From assembly GCA_014529385.2 (NCBI GenBank), contig CM043943.1:99258355-99322354 (forward strand): a DNA stretch of 64,000 bases, read 5' to 3'. This DNA is from Adiantum capillus-veneris. Its lineage: Eukaryota; Streptophyta; Polypodiopsida; Polypodiales; Pteridaceae. Of the stretch, positions 1 to 11,504 are shown in pieces. A program made the translations under genes and the position numbers. Positions within the stretch are counted from its first letter, which is position 1; each line of letters opens with the position of its first letter. The notes under the pieces were generated by a model, which saw nothing but the letters and a program-made list of their open reading frames with translations, was not told the origin of the DNA and ran no database searches.

Positions 1-1290
1 GTGCCCTAAAAGTCTTTGCACATCCCTACATGGGAGGGGGCGAGCCCCAAAGCTAGGGAATGAGAGAGAAAGCCACACACACACACACACACACAGGCTC
101 CCTTTACACAAAGGGAATGAGGGACACATGTCAGCTCCCTAGGCCAGATGCCCACAAGGTGTGCCCAGTTCCTATTGGAAGACCCTTGAAGTGGACCAAT
201 GAGAATTAAGCTAGAGTAAATGTAGTTTAATTAAGTTAAAAACATTTAATAAAAGAAACCAATGAGAAATAAGTCTCCTAGAAGACTATTGGGCAGTCTC
301 CCAAAGGGTCCAATGAGCATTCAGAAGCCTCATGGCTTGCCTGATTCCTATTGGCCAGGAGACAAAGGGGTCCAATGAGAGTTTTGTTTAATTATTTAAT
401 TATCTAAAGCTCTCACAAAAGGGGAAAGGGGGACACATGTCAGAAGGCTATCACTTATGCTGCTTAATTCCTATTGGCTTGACCTGGGGAGGTCCAATGA
501 GGCAAAAGCCAGACCTAATTAGCAGCTAGGGCTCGCCCAAGAGAGAGGGGGGGCTGATTTTTGCTTGGCATTGACACACACACTCTCACACTTGACCATG
601 TGTGAAGGGAAAATACTCTATCTCCTCCCAAGCTTTAATGGAGAGCTCATCACCTACTCCAAGCTTGTGAGATAGAAGCCTACATCAACACTCTCTTGGC
701 ATGTGGATGCAAATCCAACCAAGAGCCAAGCTTCAATGCATGCTCATCTTCTCTACCAAGCTAATTACTAAGCTAAGCTAAGCTAATATGAGTGATTATG
801 TGAGGAGATGTACATCTTTCTCGTAAGATACTTCTTTTTCTTCTCAATCTACTCTCATACCCTGCTAGCTCTCACCATCTTCGAAGGTGTGTGAGGTCTT
901 GGGTCTGAGAACGGGGATAATTCAAGTTGTGTTTGATTAAGTGTTTTGCTTGGTGTATGAAGCTTCCATCTTCATTGCACTAGCTAGTCTTGAAGGAACA
1001 CAAAGAATTGTATTGTACAATGTCTCTCTTGATGGGAGAAACCATAATACAAAGCCTTTTGGAGGGGGGACCGGCTCCATGCAAATCCGGTCCTCAACTG
1101 TTGTCAATAGCTTAATTGCTCTCTCTTTTGAAAGTATTGTCGATGCTATCTAACTAGGTGTTATGCTTTTTGTTGCTCTCTCCACCCAAGCACTCTTGTA
1201 ATTCTCATTAGGAATCTATTCTAATGAAATGCCCACTATATTCATGCTAATTTCCGCTACACATAAGATTTTAGGCCATTAAATGTTACA
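1..1290 (+). repeat. Chromovirus LTR, 5' end outside window
   Basis: This is the 3' three-quarters or so of an LTR of the family found in five other places here (26.3, 30.5, 37.9, 49.6 and 57.5 kb). It shares with them the short (CA)n tract (74-94), the repeated CCAAT/ATTGG boxes (174-497), a CT-rich leader and the terminal block ending in TGTTACA at 1290. No tRNA primer site follows position 1290, so it is either a 3' LTR or a solo LTR. It directly abuts coding-like sequence of the next gene, so the insertion lies in or beside that gene. Confidence 0.85.
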
Positions 1291-3735
1291 CTAAAAAGGG
1301 TAAGGTGGAGGTATGACAAACTTCTGGTCCCCAATGTCTGCACGGATAAGAAAATGAGGAAAATTTTGCTATACCCCCCTGAGCTATTGCCACAATTCAC
1401 AGTTGTAGATGTCACACATGATGTGAATACAAGGCAAGGGCAGAGACGGTTTCTCGCCAAACAGAGGGCATGAGGGAAGCACAGCTTAAGGAGAAAGCAA
1501 AAGTAGCAGTGGAGTCCCAGAGGCAAAGAGAATGCAATGTGACCATGTCCATAGAGGCAAGCAACAAAGAAACTCTACTTTCAATGAAGGATGGTTTGCT
1601 TGCAGAGATACCATTTATAGATGGAGCCAGAAAGCTGGCTCTGGAAAAAATGGACATTAATATATTGTTGAATCCAGATGCTCAGATCTCAGATACAATT
1701 ATCTATGCTTGTCTTAAGTAAGTGTTACTATCTTGCTAACTTTGAAAACTCAGATCATAGGTGTACTAACTCAGGTACACTCCCTGCAGTTTGATCAAAA
1801 GTCAACTTCCACCGCACACCCACACGGAGGTGTTTCTTCTTGATCCACAAATGTCAGTGATTATTAGACAGAAGAACAATCCATCTGGCACATTTGAGAG
1901 TTGGTTTCTCCACTGTGCTATGCTGGAAGTAATTGTCATCATCTTTCATATGAGAACAACCATCACTGGAGTCTCATATGCCTTGATGTTGAGCAGCCAG
2001 TATTGTGGGTGTTCAATTCAATAAAAGGAACCCACCCGGAAATTAGGTTGTAAGTGTTATGTATCATAAAGTGTGTCTTATAGATATCCATGTAAATTTG
2101 AAAGCCTCAAGCTAACATCTTGATACTCCTTTGTGCAGTTGTATAAAGAGGTTGTTGCTTGCTTATGGCAAGCTATGTGGAAGGTATGAACTATACAAGG
2201 CCCCAATCAAAGATGTACCTGTACCAAATCAAACCGATGGAAATTCTTGCAGCTGGAGATGTCTTCTCCATGCAGAATATGTCCTGCAAAGCTACTTTGC
2301 ATTAAAACCTTTCATGACTAAGGTAACCATTTGGCAATGCATTCATTCAGTTTTGGTTTTCTTTATACAAGAGTTCTCACCATGTGGTCTTTCAATTTTG
2401 CAGAGTGTTGTGCAAAACTACACATATGATTATTTACAAAGATATCGGGTAAGTCTAATACAAAACTTGCTCACTATGTCGAACCCTAGAGAACCTGAAG
2501 ATAGCGGCTTGGACGACCGCACAATTGATATGACAATACATGATGAGCCACCACGACAAACCCCTGCATCAGATACAGTGGAATCAGAACGGGCCGAGAG
2601 GGTCATATCAGCCGAAGATGAAAAAGCCGAGGATGAAGAAAGGTCAAATGAGCATATGGAAGGTGCTAGTGTACAAGCAGAGGGGCTTATGGAGGAGACA
2701 ATGAAAGAGCCAAGTAGGCCAATGGAGGAGCCAAAAGAGCCCATGGATGAAACCCTGGATGAGGAAAGCAGACATACGGATGAGCAAAAGGATATGGATG
2801 AGGCAAGGATGGATGAGGAAAGCAGGCCTACGGATGAGCAAAATGATATGGATGAGGCAAGGATAGATGATGAAAACAGGCCTACAAATGAGCAAAAGGA
2901 TATGGATGATGCAAGCTGGCCAACACAGGCAGAGGAAAATACCTTGGAGGAAACCCTAAATGAGGCAGAAAGAGCCATGGGGGAGACCCCTGATGAAGAT
3001 GAGAATGATGACTACGACGATGAAGCTAAAGCAGAGGATAGCAACAACGACAACAACACTATAGAGACCCAGTATGGACCCTTGCTACCTGTAGATACGG
3101 TTGTTTTGGTAATGTCTATTCAAGTATGGCAAAATATGTTCAGCTTCTAACTACTTATATGTACTTGTCAACTTTTACAGAGGTTGATTATCTTGGACAT
3201 CAATGGACTGTTGCCGATGCGCGTGCCTTTGGGTATAGCAGACCCCTTCGAGGATTTGCAAACATTTCGGATGGGAACTTGTCGAGTCGTGGTTCTTCCA
3301 GGAACCAAAGAATTTATTCAGTTTCTTCTTCCGCGCTTCAGAGTTATCGTATGGTCTTCAATGCAAAGGCAAAACTTGTCGCCACTAGTTACAATAGTTT
3401 GCGGTGTATGCAGCTCTCACACATCAAATTTTTCCTTTTTGTATGATCAAAGAAAATGTGTTACCGTCGAGGGCCACTACCACCCTAAAAAACCACATTT
3501 ACCTCTTTTGTACAAACCGTTTAGCCAAATCGATGTACCCTTTGATGCAAATAATACACTACTGATTGATGATACTCCTAAAAAGGGAGAACTAAATCCA
3601 CCAGGAACAACTATCACACCACCCTCTTTTGAGGGGCATACCTTTGATTTTTACCTTGAAGACATTTTGATTCCATACTTACAGAAATTGTATCTCAGTC
3701 CATTGTTCACGGACGAGTTTGTACTTTTCTTATGA
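1291..3735 (+). pseudogene. Ulp1-like protease region joined to FCP1/NIF-like phosphatase domain
   Basis: This is a spliced gene on the + strand whose 5' end is lost at the LTR junction. Introns that fit: 1718-1789, 2050-2138, 2323-2403 and 3109-3180, all GT-AG. Exons join in phase; the third intron is 81 nt, in frame and without stops, so retention would keep the frame. The N-terminal half resembles C48 (Ulp1/SENP) SUMO proteases. It has a NHHWSLICLD block with the catalytic His (about 1952-1985), then NQTDGNSCSW (about 2230) around the Cys. The usual catalytic Asp position reads Asn (VFNSIKG). An acidic linker follows (2460-3100), with three 18-residue repeats. The last exon (3181-3735) matches FCP1/NLI-interacting-factor phosphatases: LDINGLL, VIVWSS, NTLLIDDTPKKGELNPP. 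The first motif is DxN, not DxD, as in some plant relatives. The frame shifts near 1470 and between about 1940 and 1960, so it is probably a recent pseudogene, or the sequence has errors. Ulp1 genes carried by MULE transposons are an alternative source, but no transposase is seen. Confidence 0.6.
2758..2919 (+). repeat. Three 54-bp in-frame repeats (acidic linker)
   Basis: Three direct copies with a period of exactly 54 bp (starts at 2758, 2812 and 2866) encode an 18-residue unit of the form DEESRxTDEQKDMDEAR. The period is a whole number of codons and the copies differ by several substitutions. This suggests in-frame expansion of a disordered acidic linker between the Ulp1-like and FCP1-like parts. 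Confidence 0.85.
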
Positions 3736-3781
3736 ATTAAGATGACTCTTCTATCATGTCTTTGTCTTGCCTAACATTGAA

Positions 3782-3789
<8 letters not shown>

Positions 3790-3829
<40 letters not shown>
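3790..3829. repeat. (GA)n microsatellite
   Basis: About 20 uninterrupted GA units, 55 bp after the stop of the Ulp1/FCP1-like gene and between the two convergent genes. Confidence 0.95.
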
Positions 3830-3831
<2 letters not shown>

Positions 3832-3956
3832 GGCAATGGCTAAAGAAATGTATTTCAAGAACACTTATATTCACAGAGCACAATTGACAAATGAGCTCAA
3901 AAAAACTTCATGTATTGAAAGCCATTCGTATACACTTGGTTTCACAAGACTCTCTG

Positions 3957-5381
3957 TTACATTGACACTATTTCAACCTGACCATCCAACTCTTTGCACA
4001 AAATATCTTTTTTCCTGCGCCGCATCAGCTTACGGCCAACTAGGAAAAAGGAAAAATCTGAAAGGTCCCTGTCCATTGACTCTTCAATTATGTTGTGTCG
4101 CAACTGCAGAAGACTACATAGCTCCCTTATTGTAACCACCAACATTAGGCCTTGCTCTTTATCAATCACTTCCACATCCACAGCAGGATTATCTTCCAAA
4201 CCTGCAGAAACCTGGTCCATAGGAATGTACTTACCTCTGAGCCTTTGTGATCGCATATACCAAAAGGAGACTAACAGTGATTGGCTTGCAATCATGTACT
4301 TGACAACTAGAGTGTCAAGCGCGACCTCGCACCATATGCCAATCTCTTCCTTTATATACCATCCTCTGTCAAGAAGTTTGTCACAGGATGACTGCTGAAA
4401 TGACTTGCACATGAACATAGTTTTCATAACACGTATATTGTAGTTATGAAACAACTCTATGAACAGTGCAGCAGGACAAAAGTTTGCAATTCTAACTAGT
4501 TTGGTGGGAATAGAGCTACGTAGAGACCTCTGTATATCCTTGTAAAGCTTACTTCGCATTGCCTCCACCGTTGTTTCCTCAGGAACTGGCCAGTCCACAG
4601 TGTTCCAATCAGTTGGTAGAGGCACTTTCACCAACATACCATTCTTATTCCCTGGGCAGAGTTGGTAGAAGTGGTCATAGAAGAGTATTCCTTTATCAGC
4701 TAGGCTTTTGCTGCTTCTCCCTAAATACTGTAGAGAACCAATGTGGGCATGAACAACAAGGAAGAGGCCTATTATGCACTCCACAAGCTCCCATTGCTTA
4801 TAAGAAGAGGGATAAACATCTGCAAAATATATAACAAGAGTTAAACTAAGAGTATCAATAAGTCAAAATGACAAATCTAATGTAGTTGAGATGTGAAGAA
4901 TGGAACCATTGCTCATAAGAAGAGGGATAAACGTTGCAAAATATATAAAAAAAGTTATAATGAGAGTATCAATAAGTGAAATGACAAATCTAATGCAGTT
5001 CAGATGTCAAGAATACTTACAATTGCAACGTGGTTGATATATATCTGATACATTTTCACCGTGTGCTATCACGTTTGGATGGGTAAACACATGCTGAACA
5101 AGAACTTCCTTTACAGATCTTTTGCCGATTTCAACTTTGAAATCCAACACTCCGGCCTTCCATGCTGAGCGGTAAACATTGATAGCACTAGACCTCTTGG
5201 CTCTTCTTGGTTACATGAGGACCCATGAACCTTTATTTATCCTTTGTCCAACCCATTGGTTCTCTGCACTTATTGAAGTTGATATTGTAATTGAGGATAT
5301 GCTACTACTTGGCCTTTTTGTAGTTGGTGTGAGAGACCATAAATACCTAGATCTTCTTGGGCGAGAAGACGTGGAAGCCAT
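3957..5381 (-). pseudogene. Two-exon gene of unknown function
   Basis: I do not recognise the product. Exon 1 is 5381-5021 and exon 2 is 4819-3957. The 201-nt intron has a GTAAGT donor and a TTTTGCAG acceptor and joins in phase to give 407 codons. The start ATG at 5381 opens a Ser-rich N-terminus (MASTSSRPRRSRYLW). Codon 57 is TAA (5213-5211), while the same frame stays open for the remaining 350 codons across the intron. So this is a young pseudogene, an allele with a stop, or a base error. The C-terminal part has an uncharged, possibly membrane-dipping stretch (VECIIGLFLVVHAHIGSL), a middle rich in aromatic residues and Cys, and a basic tail (GRKLMRRRKKD). It runs tail to tail with the Ulp1/FCP1-like gene, with a GA tract between them. 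I assign no function. Confidence 0.5.
4791..5020. repeat. Tandem duplication spanning an intron-exon boundary
   Basis: There are two copies of about 115 bp, 4791-4905 and 4906-5020, with roughly 85 percent identity by eye. Each contains the first ~29 bp of exon 2 and the intron 3' end of the unknown minus-strand gene. In the exon-proximal copy the acceptor reads TTTTGCAG; in the duplicate the AG is gone (TTTTGCAACG), so only one copy can serve as splice site. Confidence 0.8.
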
Positions 5382-7374
5382 AGCTCTAAGAGAAAAGCTT
5401 TAGTGGAGGGAGATTCACTTTGAAAGCATTCTAATGGATGGAAAGTGTTTTAGAATTCCAATATCTTGTGCGGGCTTAATGGTCACCCTCCAGTACGTTT
5501 AATGATCATAAGAGAATATAAGCAGTGGGACCACACACGCACCTAATAGCTCGGTAAAAGCAAAGAAGTAATGATGCCACAATCCTAGATTCGTGAAAGT
5601 TTTTAGGATATTTTCCTATTTTTTGAGTTTTTCCACGTATTTTCCTACGTAACGTAGCCCTCCTGCTCATTGGACGCGCTCTATTTTCTCTCTCCTTCAT
5701 ATGGCCCTCCAAATGACCTCCGAAATTTCCTAATGGGGCCAATGCTCACGGGTGGAACTTTGTCACTCCCCATCTCATGTGTAGTGTATCCCTTTTAGTT
5801 CAGTTGTTATTTGAAGTGCTTAAAGTTGTTCACTTTGATCTTTTACATTGGGACATGATGCCCCCATGCTTGAAGCTTTGATACCGCTGTAATGGGACGT
5901 GCTTTTTTGAAAGCATACTGGTCCTTTCAGAGCAGGCAAAGCAAGACGGCATTTCTAGATTCTACATAATTTTTTTTGTTCCAAAGAACGCCCTACCTTT
6001 CCCTTTTCCACGAAGGACAAGGCACCCTTCAATTTCGAAGATTGCATCCTTCCCATCCGAGATGTTGGGGATGATTCCCACGTTAGTGCTACTCATGGAT
6101 GTTTTGCAAAAAATGTTTCAGGCACTCTGATTGTAGGATATGTGCACTTTTGACCCTTTGGCTTCAGAAGATGCCCAGAATAGGCATCTTTCAAAAGTTG
6201 TTATGGTTGGTGCCATCTTTTGTAAAGCTTTAATTGCAAGCTATCCAACATGAGAAAACTGGCTAGGATACTGCTTTGATTGCCAAGCTCAAACACCTTT
6301 TGACCCAAAATCGAGTAGATCAACAAGCTTTTCACTGTTTTAAAGAAGCTGTGTAGTGCGATGGCATTTGTCTGCTACTGACGTACCTGTAGTCATCTAG
6401 GTATAATAGAAATAAGCTAAGAACTCATTCATTGTACCTCCAAAAAGAACAAGAATTACTTGACTTGAATCATGGTAACAGTATTATCGTACAAAATGCG
6501 TCAATAGAATGGAACTTATTGATAGTGTGCACACTACCTAGCGTTGCCTCATGATGGCCGGTGCTTGCCAAAAATGCTTTGTGCATCTAGCGTTTCTGCG
6601 ACTAAGGCAGCAAGAGACTTAGTCTCAAATTTTGATTGGTATAGCTCAAGTTGAAGACACCGGTGCGAAAGAATTTTAGAAATGCGGTTAAATTTTGAGC
6701 GCTATTGCCATGTAACTAGTGATTGTGGTTGATTTTATGGATCTTCAAATGACACAAGAAGTTTTTGACAAATTCTCACAATAATTCCCACATTGTGACG
6801 TACCTCAACATCATGAGCTACTGTGAGGGAGGCACCGCATACCTAGCTAGGTACGATTGGGGGTAGGGGACCGCCGGCCCGGCCACACAGAAGCTCATGA
6901 TGTTATGCATTGTATGAAAAACATTGCAAAAGACTCCATTTTTCTACATGAGAAAATTTATAAATCTTCTTGTGTGATTAATGATAGGCCAAGTGCTATA
7001 TTGTCTTACCATTGTTATTGGGGGACTTTGGACCAGGGCTCTCTTGGTATTCGCCCATGGAACAGCCTATTAAGACTAATCATAAGGTATGGTTAGTTCC
7101 CCCCTCTATGGGATATGTTTGTCATTTGTCCATCAGTAACTACAGCATGTGCCCGCCCCTAATTCTTGCATTACCAACGGGCTCTACTAAGTTTCTCATC
7201 TATAACCAATAATGGCTCACAGTTCTTGCAGGCTTGCACTCGGTTAAAGCTTTCAGAGAAGCTGCTTCTTTTGCTTTCAAGCCTAGATAGCTTAAACCAA
7301 TTTAATCCTCCAGCGGAAATCCTCATTGTAATTGTGTTGTCAAGCATCAAGAGGAACCTCCAAGGACGACAAGT

Positions 7375-7381
<7 letters not shown>

Positions 7382-7417
<36 letters not shown>
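7382..7417. repeat. (CT)n microsatellite
   Basis: Uninterrupted CT run of about 18 units. Open frames across it (poly-Leu/Ser or Arg/Glu) are repeat artefacts. Confidence 0.95.
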
Positions 7418-7419
<2 letters not shown>

Positions 7420-8097
7420 GTGCCTCAACTTCCTTTCAGCACGTATTTTGCACATTTAGAGAGGGTTTTGGGCCTCTATCTAGAGTTATGAGATACCAGG
7501 ATCAGAGATGTCTTGGACTACTAGAGATTCAGCGACATCAAGCAGGGTTACCGAGAGAGAGGTTCATAGAGCGGGAGACACACCCAGAGACAGAGTACAG
7601 TGTTCCTCTATCCAGAGATTGAGCAAAGACGAGAGTAGCCAGAGAGGAGGGATACAGGGCATATCACTAGCAAAGGTATACTAAGTGATCGAGCAATAGA
7701 GCTCTAGAGATCCATGAGCCAAGGATGAGGGAATGCTCCCAACGTCAGAGGAGGTTGCAGCAAAAGATGAAATCTATATTGGCGAGACATGGGAGACACC
7801 CTATGCAGACTCTCACCATGGAGAACATCGACATGATCATGCACCCATCAATGCGAGCCATCTCCAGATTCTAATACAGATATACCCACCATTTTGTATC
7901 TGTTCTCTGACATAAAATATACACACCTTTTGTATATGTGCCCCTCATGCTCTTTGATACCCACCTTTAACAGCTCTATTAGTGTTTTTGTTTGGTTAGT
8001 TTCTTTCTTCTATTCCTGACCTTGTATCAGATGCACCATGATGTAACTCTTTGGTTTCATAGGTCATTTTTGTCTTTAGAAGACGTTAACATAACAT

Positions 8098-8101
<4 letters not shown>

Positions 8102-8133
<32 letters not shown>
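8102..8133. repeat. (CT)n microsatellite
   Basis: Sixteen CT units about 450 bp beyond the 3' end of the kinase gene. The flanks of this and the 7382 tract share a CAACTTCCTTYCAGCA block with a short spacer, so the two loci may be copies of one small repeat. Confidence 0.93.
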
Positions 8134-8137
<4 letters not shown>

Positions 8138-8581
8138 TTCCTTCCAGCATGCATTTGCACCTCATTCAGTACTCAAAAGAGTACTGGCATCTGCAGTAAT
8201 CCATGGAAATTGTGATTGGCGAACCTTTAATAGATTGTTTTGTTTTGTTAGCTATAATCCGCTCTAAAACTGTTGTCGAAAATCTAAAGTTGCATCCACA
8301 GTTGCAAGTTGCACTGACATTCAGAACCTCATAGGACAACCACTAGACAAAAGCAAGTTATTGGGGTATATAGATTGATAGCTTTGGCTTTGATGAGGTT
8401 CTTTCTGTATGTTACACAGATACGAAACTGTATTGAGCAATCTCTTTGAAGCTTCTATACGCAACTTTACACTTCCCTTGTGTTGATCACTCCAATTGTT
8501 AGTAGTCTCTGTGATAAAGTCCTGAAACCTGGTTGCTTGGACTTTGCAACTCAAGGGTTCAGACCAGGAAGACTAAAAAAT

Positions 8582-11504
8582 TTATAAGTCAATCAGGGGG
8601 CTGCTGAGAAATGAATTGCGCTCCACGTCTTGCAAAGCCATCTCCAAATACTGCTTCCTCAAATCTTCTTCGCTCTTTCCAATGCTCTTGTCCTGCTCCC
8701 CCATGCTTGGAAAGCTTAGGTGACAATTTAAGGTATTCGAGGGATCCTTATACGCATCTGTCACCAAGCATCGTAGTCTTACTGCTGGCTCCTCCTGCAT
8801 CAAGTGTAGCACCTAACCCCAATGCTTGATATTTAGACTTCACCCTTCAAGTCCTTCAAATCAAACGTAAGTAGAGAGAGCAAGATACCTTGCTAATAGA
8901 AGGTCTGCATGAGTCCCGTGGATGGATACAAAGCACAGCAATGTAGAGCAGTCTTTGCATTTCTGTGGAAGAGTAGGAGTCCCCTAGCACTGGATCTGCC
9001 ATCTCAACTGTGAAATTGCGTGCATTGATGACTAGGTGGCTCGCCTGAAAATTTGTACAAGACAAAGAATTACCCCAAAACGCCTCTTCTGAAGCTGTCA
9101 AGCAAAACAAAACCTATCAAACATTCTCAACACAAACAAGAGTTTTACCCAATTGGCTAAGTTTGCTTGTCCAGGAGGCCCAGTATTATCAATTGGACAC
9201 CTTCCAGTCATGAGCTCAAGCAGCACAATCCCTAGTGAATAGATATCCATCTTTGTTGAAACTTTGCCAAATTGAAAATACTCCGGAGAAAGATATCTGC
9301 AAAACTTTTTTGAAGATGTGCCTTATTAAATAAAGATGACATAAAATCAATGAGCTACCAATATCCACACATGAACCCATTTGCAACAGAAAGCATAGCC
9401 ATAAGCGTTCAGTGAGCTCGTGCATTGAAATGGTGATAGCTAGTAAAAGGGCTAGCTGCTTCAGGATGCATCGCTGAGTCTCAAAATTTTCAAGGAAAAT
9501 ACTAGAAAACAATAACCTTTGCACAAATGCCTTGTGTATCACCCTGACAAGTCTGAACCAGAAGCCAGTGTAGACCAAAAGCTTAAACTCAAATAGACAG
9601 TAAAAGCTCTGATAGTTCCCAATCCTATGTTCCCCTTGCAACAAGAATTTGAACCAAACATGTTAAAAAGGAGACCATGTTTTCTTACTAGTGGAACTAA
9701 GTAAAGATGTTCTTGCACCCTCCTCCTACCATAATGGCAATCGAAGCAAAGCCTCATGGAAGCAAGAAATCATACCCTAAACTGTAGCTATGTAGTATGC
9801 GTCTCTAGACACGAAGATACTGCATAGTGCAGTTTGTTGCTTAAGAGCAAAACCCAAATACATACCCAAAGGAGCCCATGATGTCCTTGCAGATGAAGTA
9901 TGGGGAAGAAGCTTTGATTGCAAGCCCAAAATCAGTCAACTGCAGCAAATACAAACACTCGATTTGAGCTCATGCTCTTATATAAAACACAGCGATAGCT
10001 CAGCATGCACCATCTAGAAATCGGTCATCACAAAATTTTCCTTGCCTTGGCTTCATTGTAAGTAGTCAAGAGAATATTGGAAGGTTTGATGTCTCTATGA
10101 ATGATGGGAGGGTTGCATTCTGTATGCAGGTAGAGTAGAGCTTTAGCTATGTTAACAGCAACCTTGCAGCGATCATGCCAAGACAGCTTCGGCAGATTAT
10201 GTGCACCTATTGGTAACAAGTGCATTCAAATCGATCAAAACCAGCATTTAATGAATTACACCTTGGAGAGACCAGAAAGAACATGAACCTTCAAACCTGA
10301 CCATACAAACAATGCACAATAAATATAGCACTACTGAAAACACGAGAGTCAAAATAGCGCATTCATTACCATGAAGCAAATCCTCCACACTGCCCCGGGG
10401 CATATAGGTGTAGACAAGCAGTAGACTGCCACTCTCAATACAGTAGCCAAGGAGAGGTTGAATATGATAGTTGCAAACACGATACATGACCTCGAGCTCT
10501 GTGGAAAAACTGAGCCGAGCGTCCTTTGACCTCACATTAAGAAGCTTCACAGCTATGCTTTCACCAGTAGTAACTAGCTCGCCCTTATACACACAACCTG
10601 AAGACCCCTTTCCCAGCATGTTTTCTGACACACGAGGCCATGTTCAAGTTTGTTTAATCCAAGCGCACATAAAATCCAAGGGCTAAAATCGGAAGAAAAC
10701 AGGACAATGCAGTAATGTATCAGAATCATGCAGGCAATAATATGCCTAAATCTTAAATGGACAAATGAACACAGGAGTGATGCTAGAGCCTAGAGCAAAA
10801 GCTACACCTGTGAGCGTGCATATGTGGAAGTATGTGTGCATGCATGCTTGCCACAGTGTGTTCCTGTTGTGTGTGTGTGTGTGTGTTTGCGCGCGCATGT
10901 GCCCGTAAAGCAAGGCCTTCTTGCTTTACGTTAAAGAGTACTGACCTTCTGCAAAATGTGACGTTGCCATGCGTAGCTCTTTCAAACTGAATCTTCTGTG
11001 AGCAAGTAGAATGGATGCGTGAATGTGAATCCCCAGCTCGATCAGACATACTCCTATTGCCTCCGCAGAAGTTTTTTCTTCTTTGACAGAAAATCCAAAA
11101 GGAAGGCACATGACATGCCCTCTGAGGGAGACTGTGCACTTCTTCTTGACAACATCACAATAAGAACGCATGTGTGCTGGACCGGGCAACTTCTTCAGAT
11201 GATATGACAAGAACGTCCGAAGAGTGGAGGTAAATTCCTTACCCGCCATGGCTGCCCGAGATGGTAGTCTGCCGAAAGAGGAAGGGCTTTTACAATAGCA
11301 AAGACCATCGGCACTCCCTGCCACACCACAAGAGACGAGCCTTGATTTCTCTTCTTCCTGTTCTTCCTCATCATTAGCACTGTCATGGACAGAAGCTCCG
11401 TCTTGCCTTGCTTCGTAACCCTCTTCGCGTCGGCTGACTTGTTTCCTTTCTCGCTTATTTCTGCAGTAATCTTGAACTGAGGCAATTCTGCGGGACTTCA
11501 ACAT
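8582..11504 (-). CDS. Receptor-like cytoplasmic Ser/Thr kinase (RLK/Pelle family)
   Basis: Seven exons (11504-10946, 10624-10370, 10206-10046, 9939-9866, 9296-9149, 9044-8889, 8812-8582) total 1584 nt, or 527 residues plus stop, with every junction in phase. The kinase domain starts at RRFSLKELRMAT (about residue 170). It has all key motifs in order: glycine loop GKGSSGCVYKG, Lys in IAVKLL, HRDIKPSN, LTDFGLA, SPEYF and GIVLLELMTGRCP. It is therefore an RD kinase likely to be active. The ~170-residue N-terminus is basic, then acidic (NDEEEQEEE), then Cys/Ser-rich. It has no clear LRR, signal peptide or membrane helix, so I call it cytoplasmic rather than receptor; it resembles RLCK-VI-like plant kinases. 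Intron 3 begins with GC (AAG/GCAAGG), a rare but functional donor class. Intron 1 holds a (GT)10 tract (10867-10886). The ATG at 11504 is the first in the frame I can support; upstream exons are possible. Confidence 0.85.

Larger units (their letters stand above)
5382..8581. other. Intergenic stretch without a recognisable gene
   Basis: I see no complete gene here. There are two (CT)n tracts (listed separately). Weak, stop-riddled coding-like text lies between 7160 and 7900 with no family match. Polypyrimidine and AT-rich stretches lie downstream of the 8582 kinase stop. No LTR or terminal inverted repeat was found. Confidence 0.5.

Noticed and set aside
1291-3735. Ulp1-bearing MULE transposon
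   Set aside because: Some plant MULEs carry Ulp1 genes, but no MULE transposase, long terminal inverted repeats or 9-bp duplications were found around it.
7733-7915. Short acidic and His-rich open frame downstream of the kinase
   Set aside because: No homologue recognised, no neighbouring exon pattern, and it is surrounded by stops in all frames.
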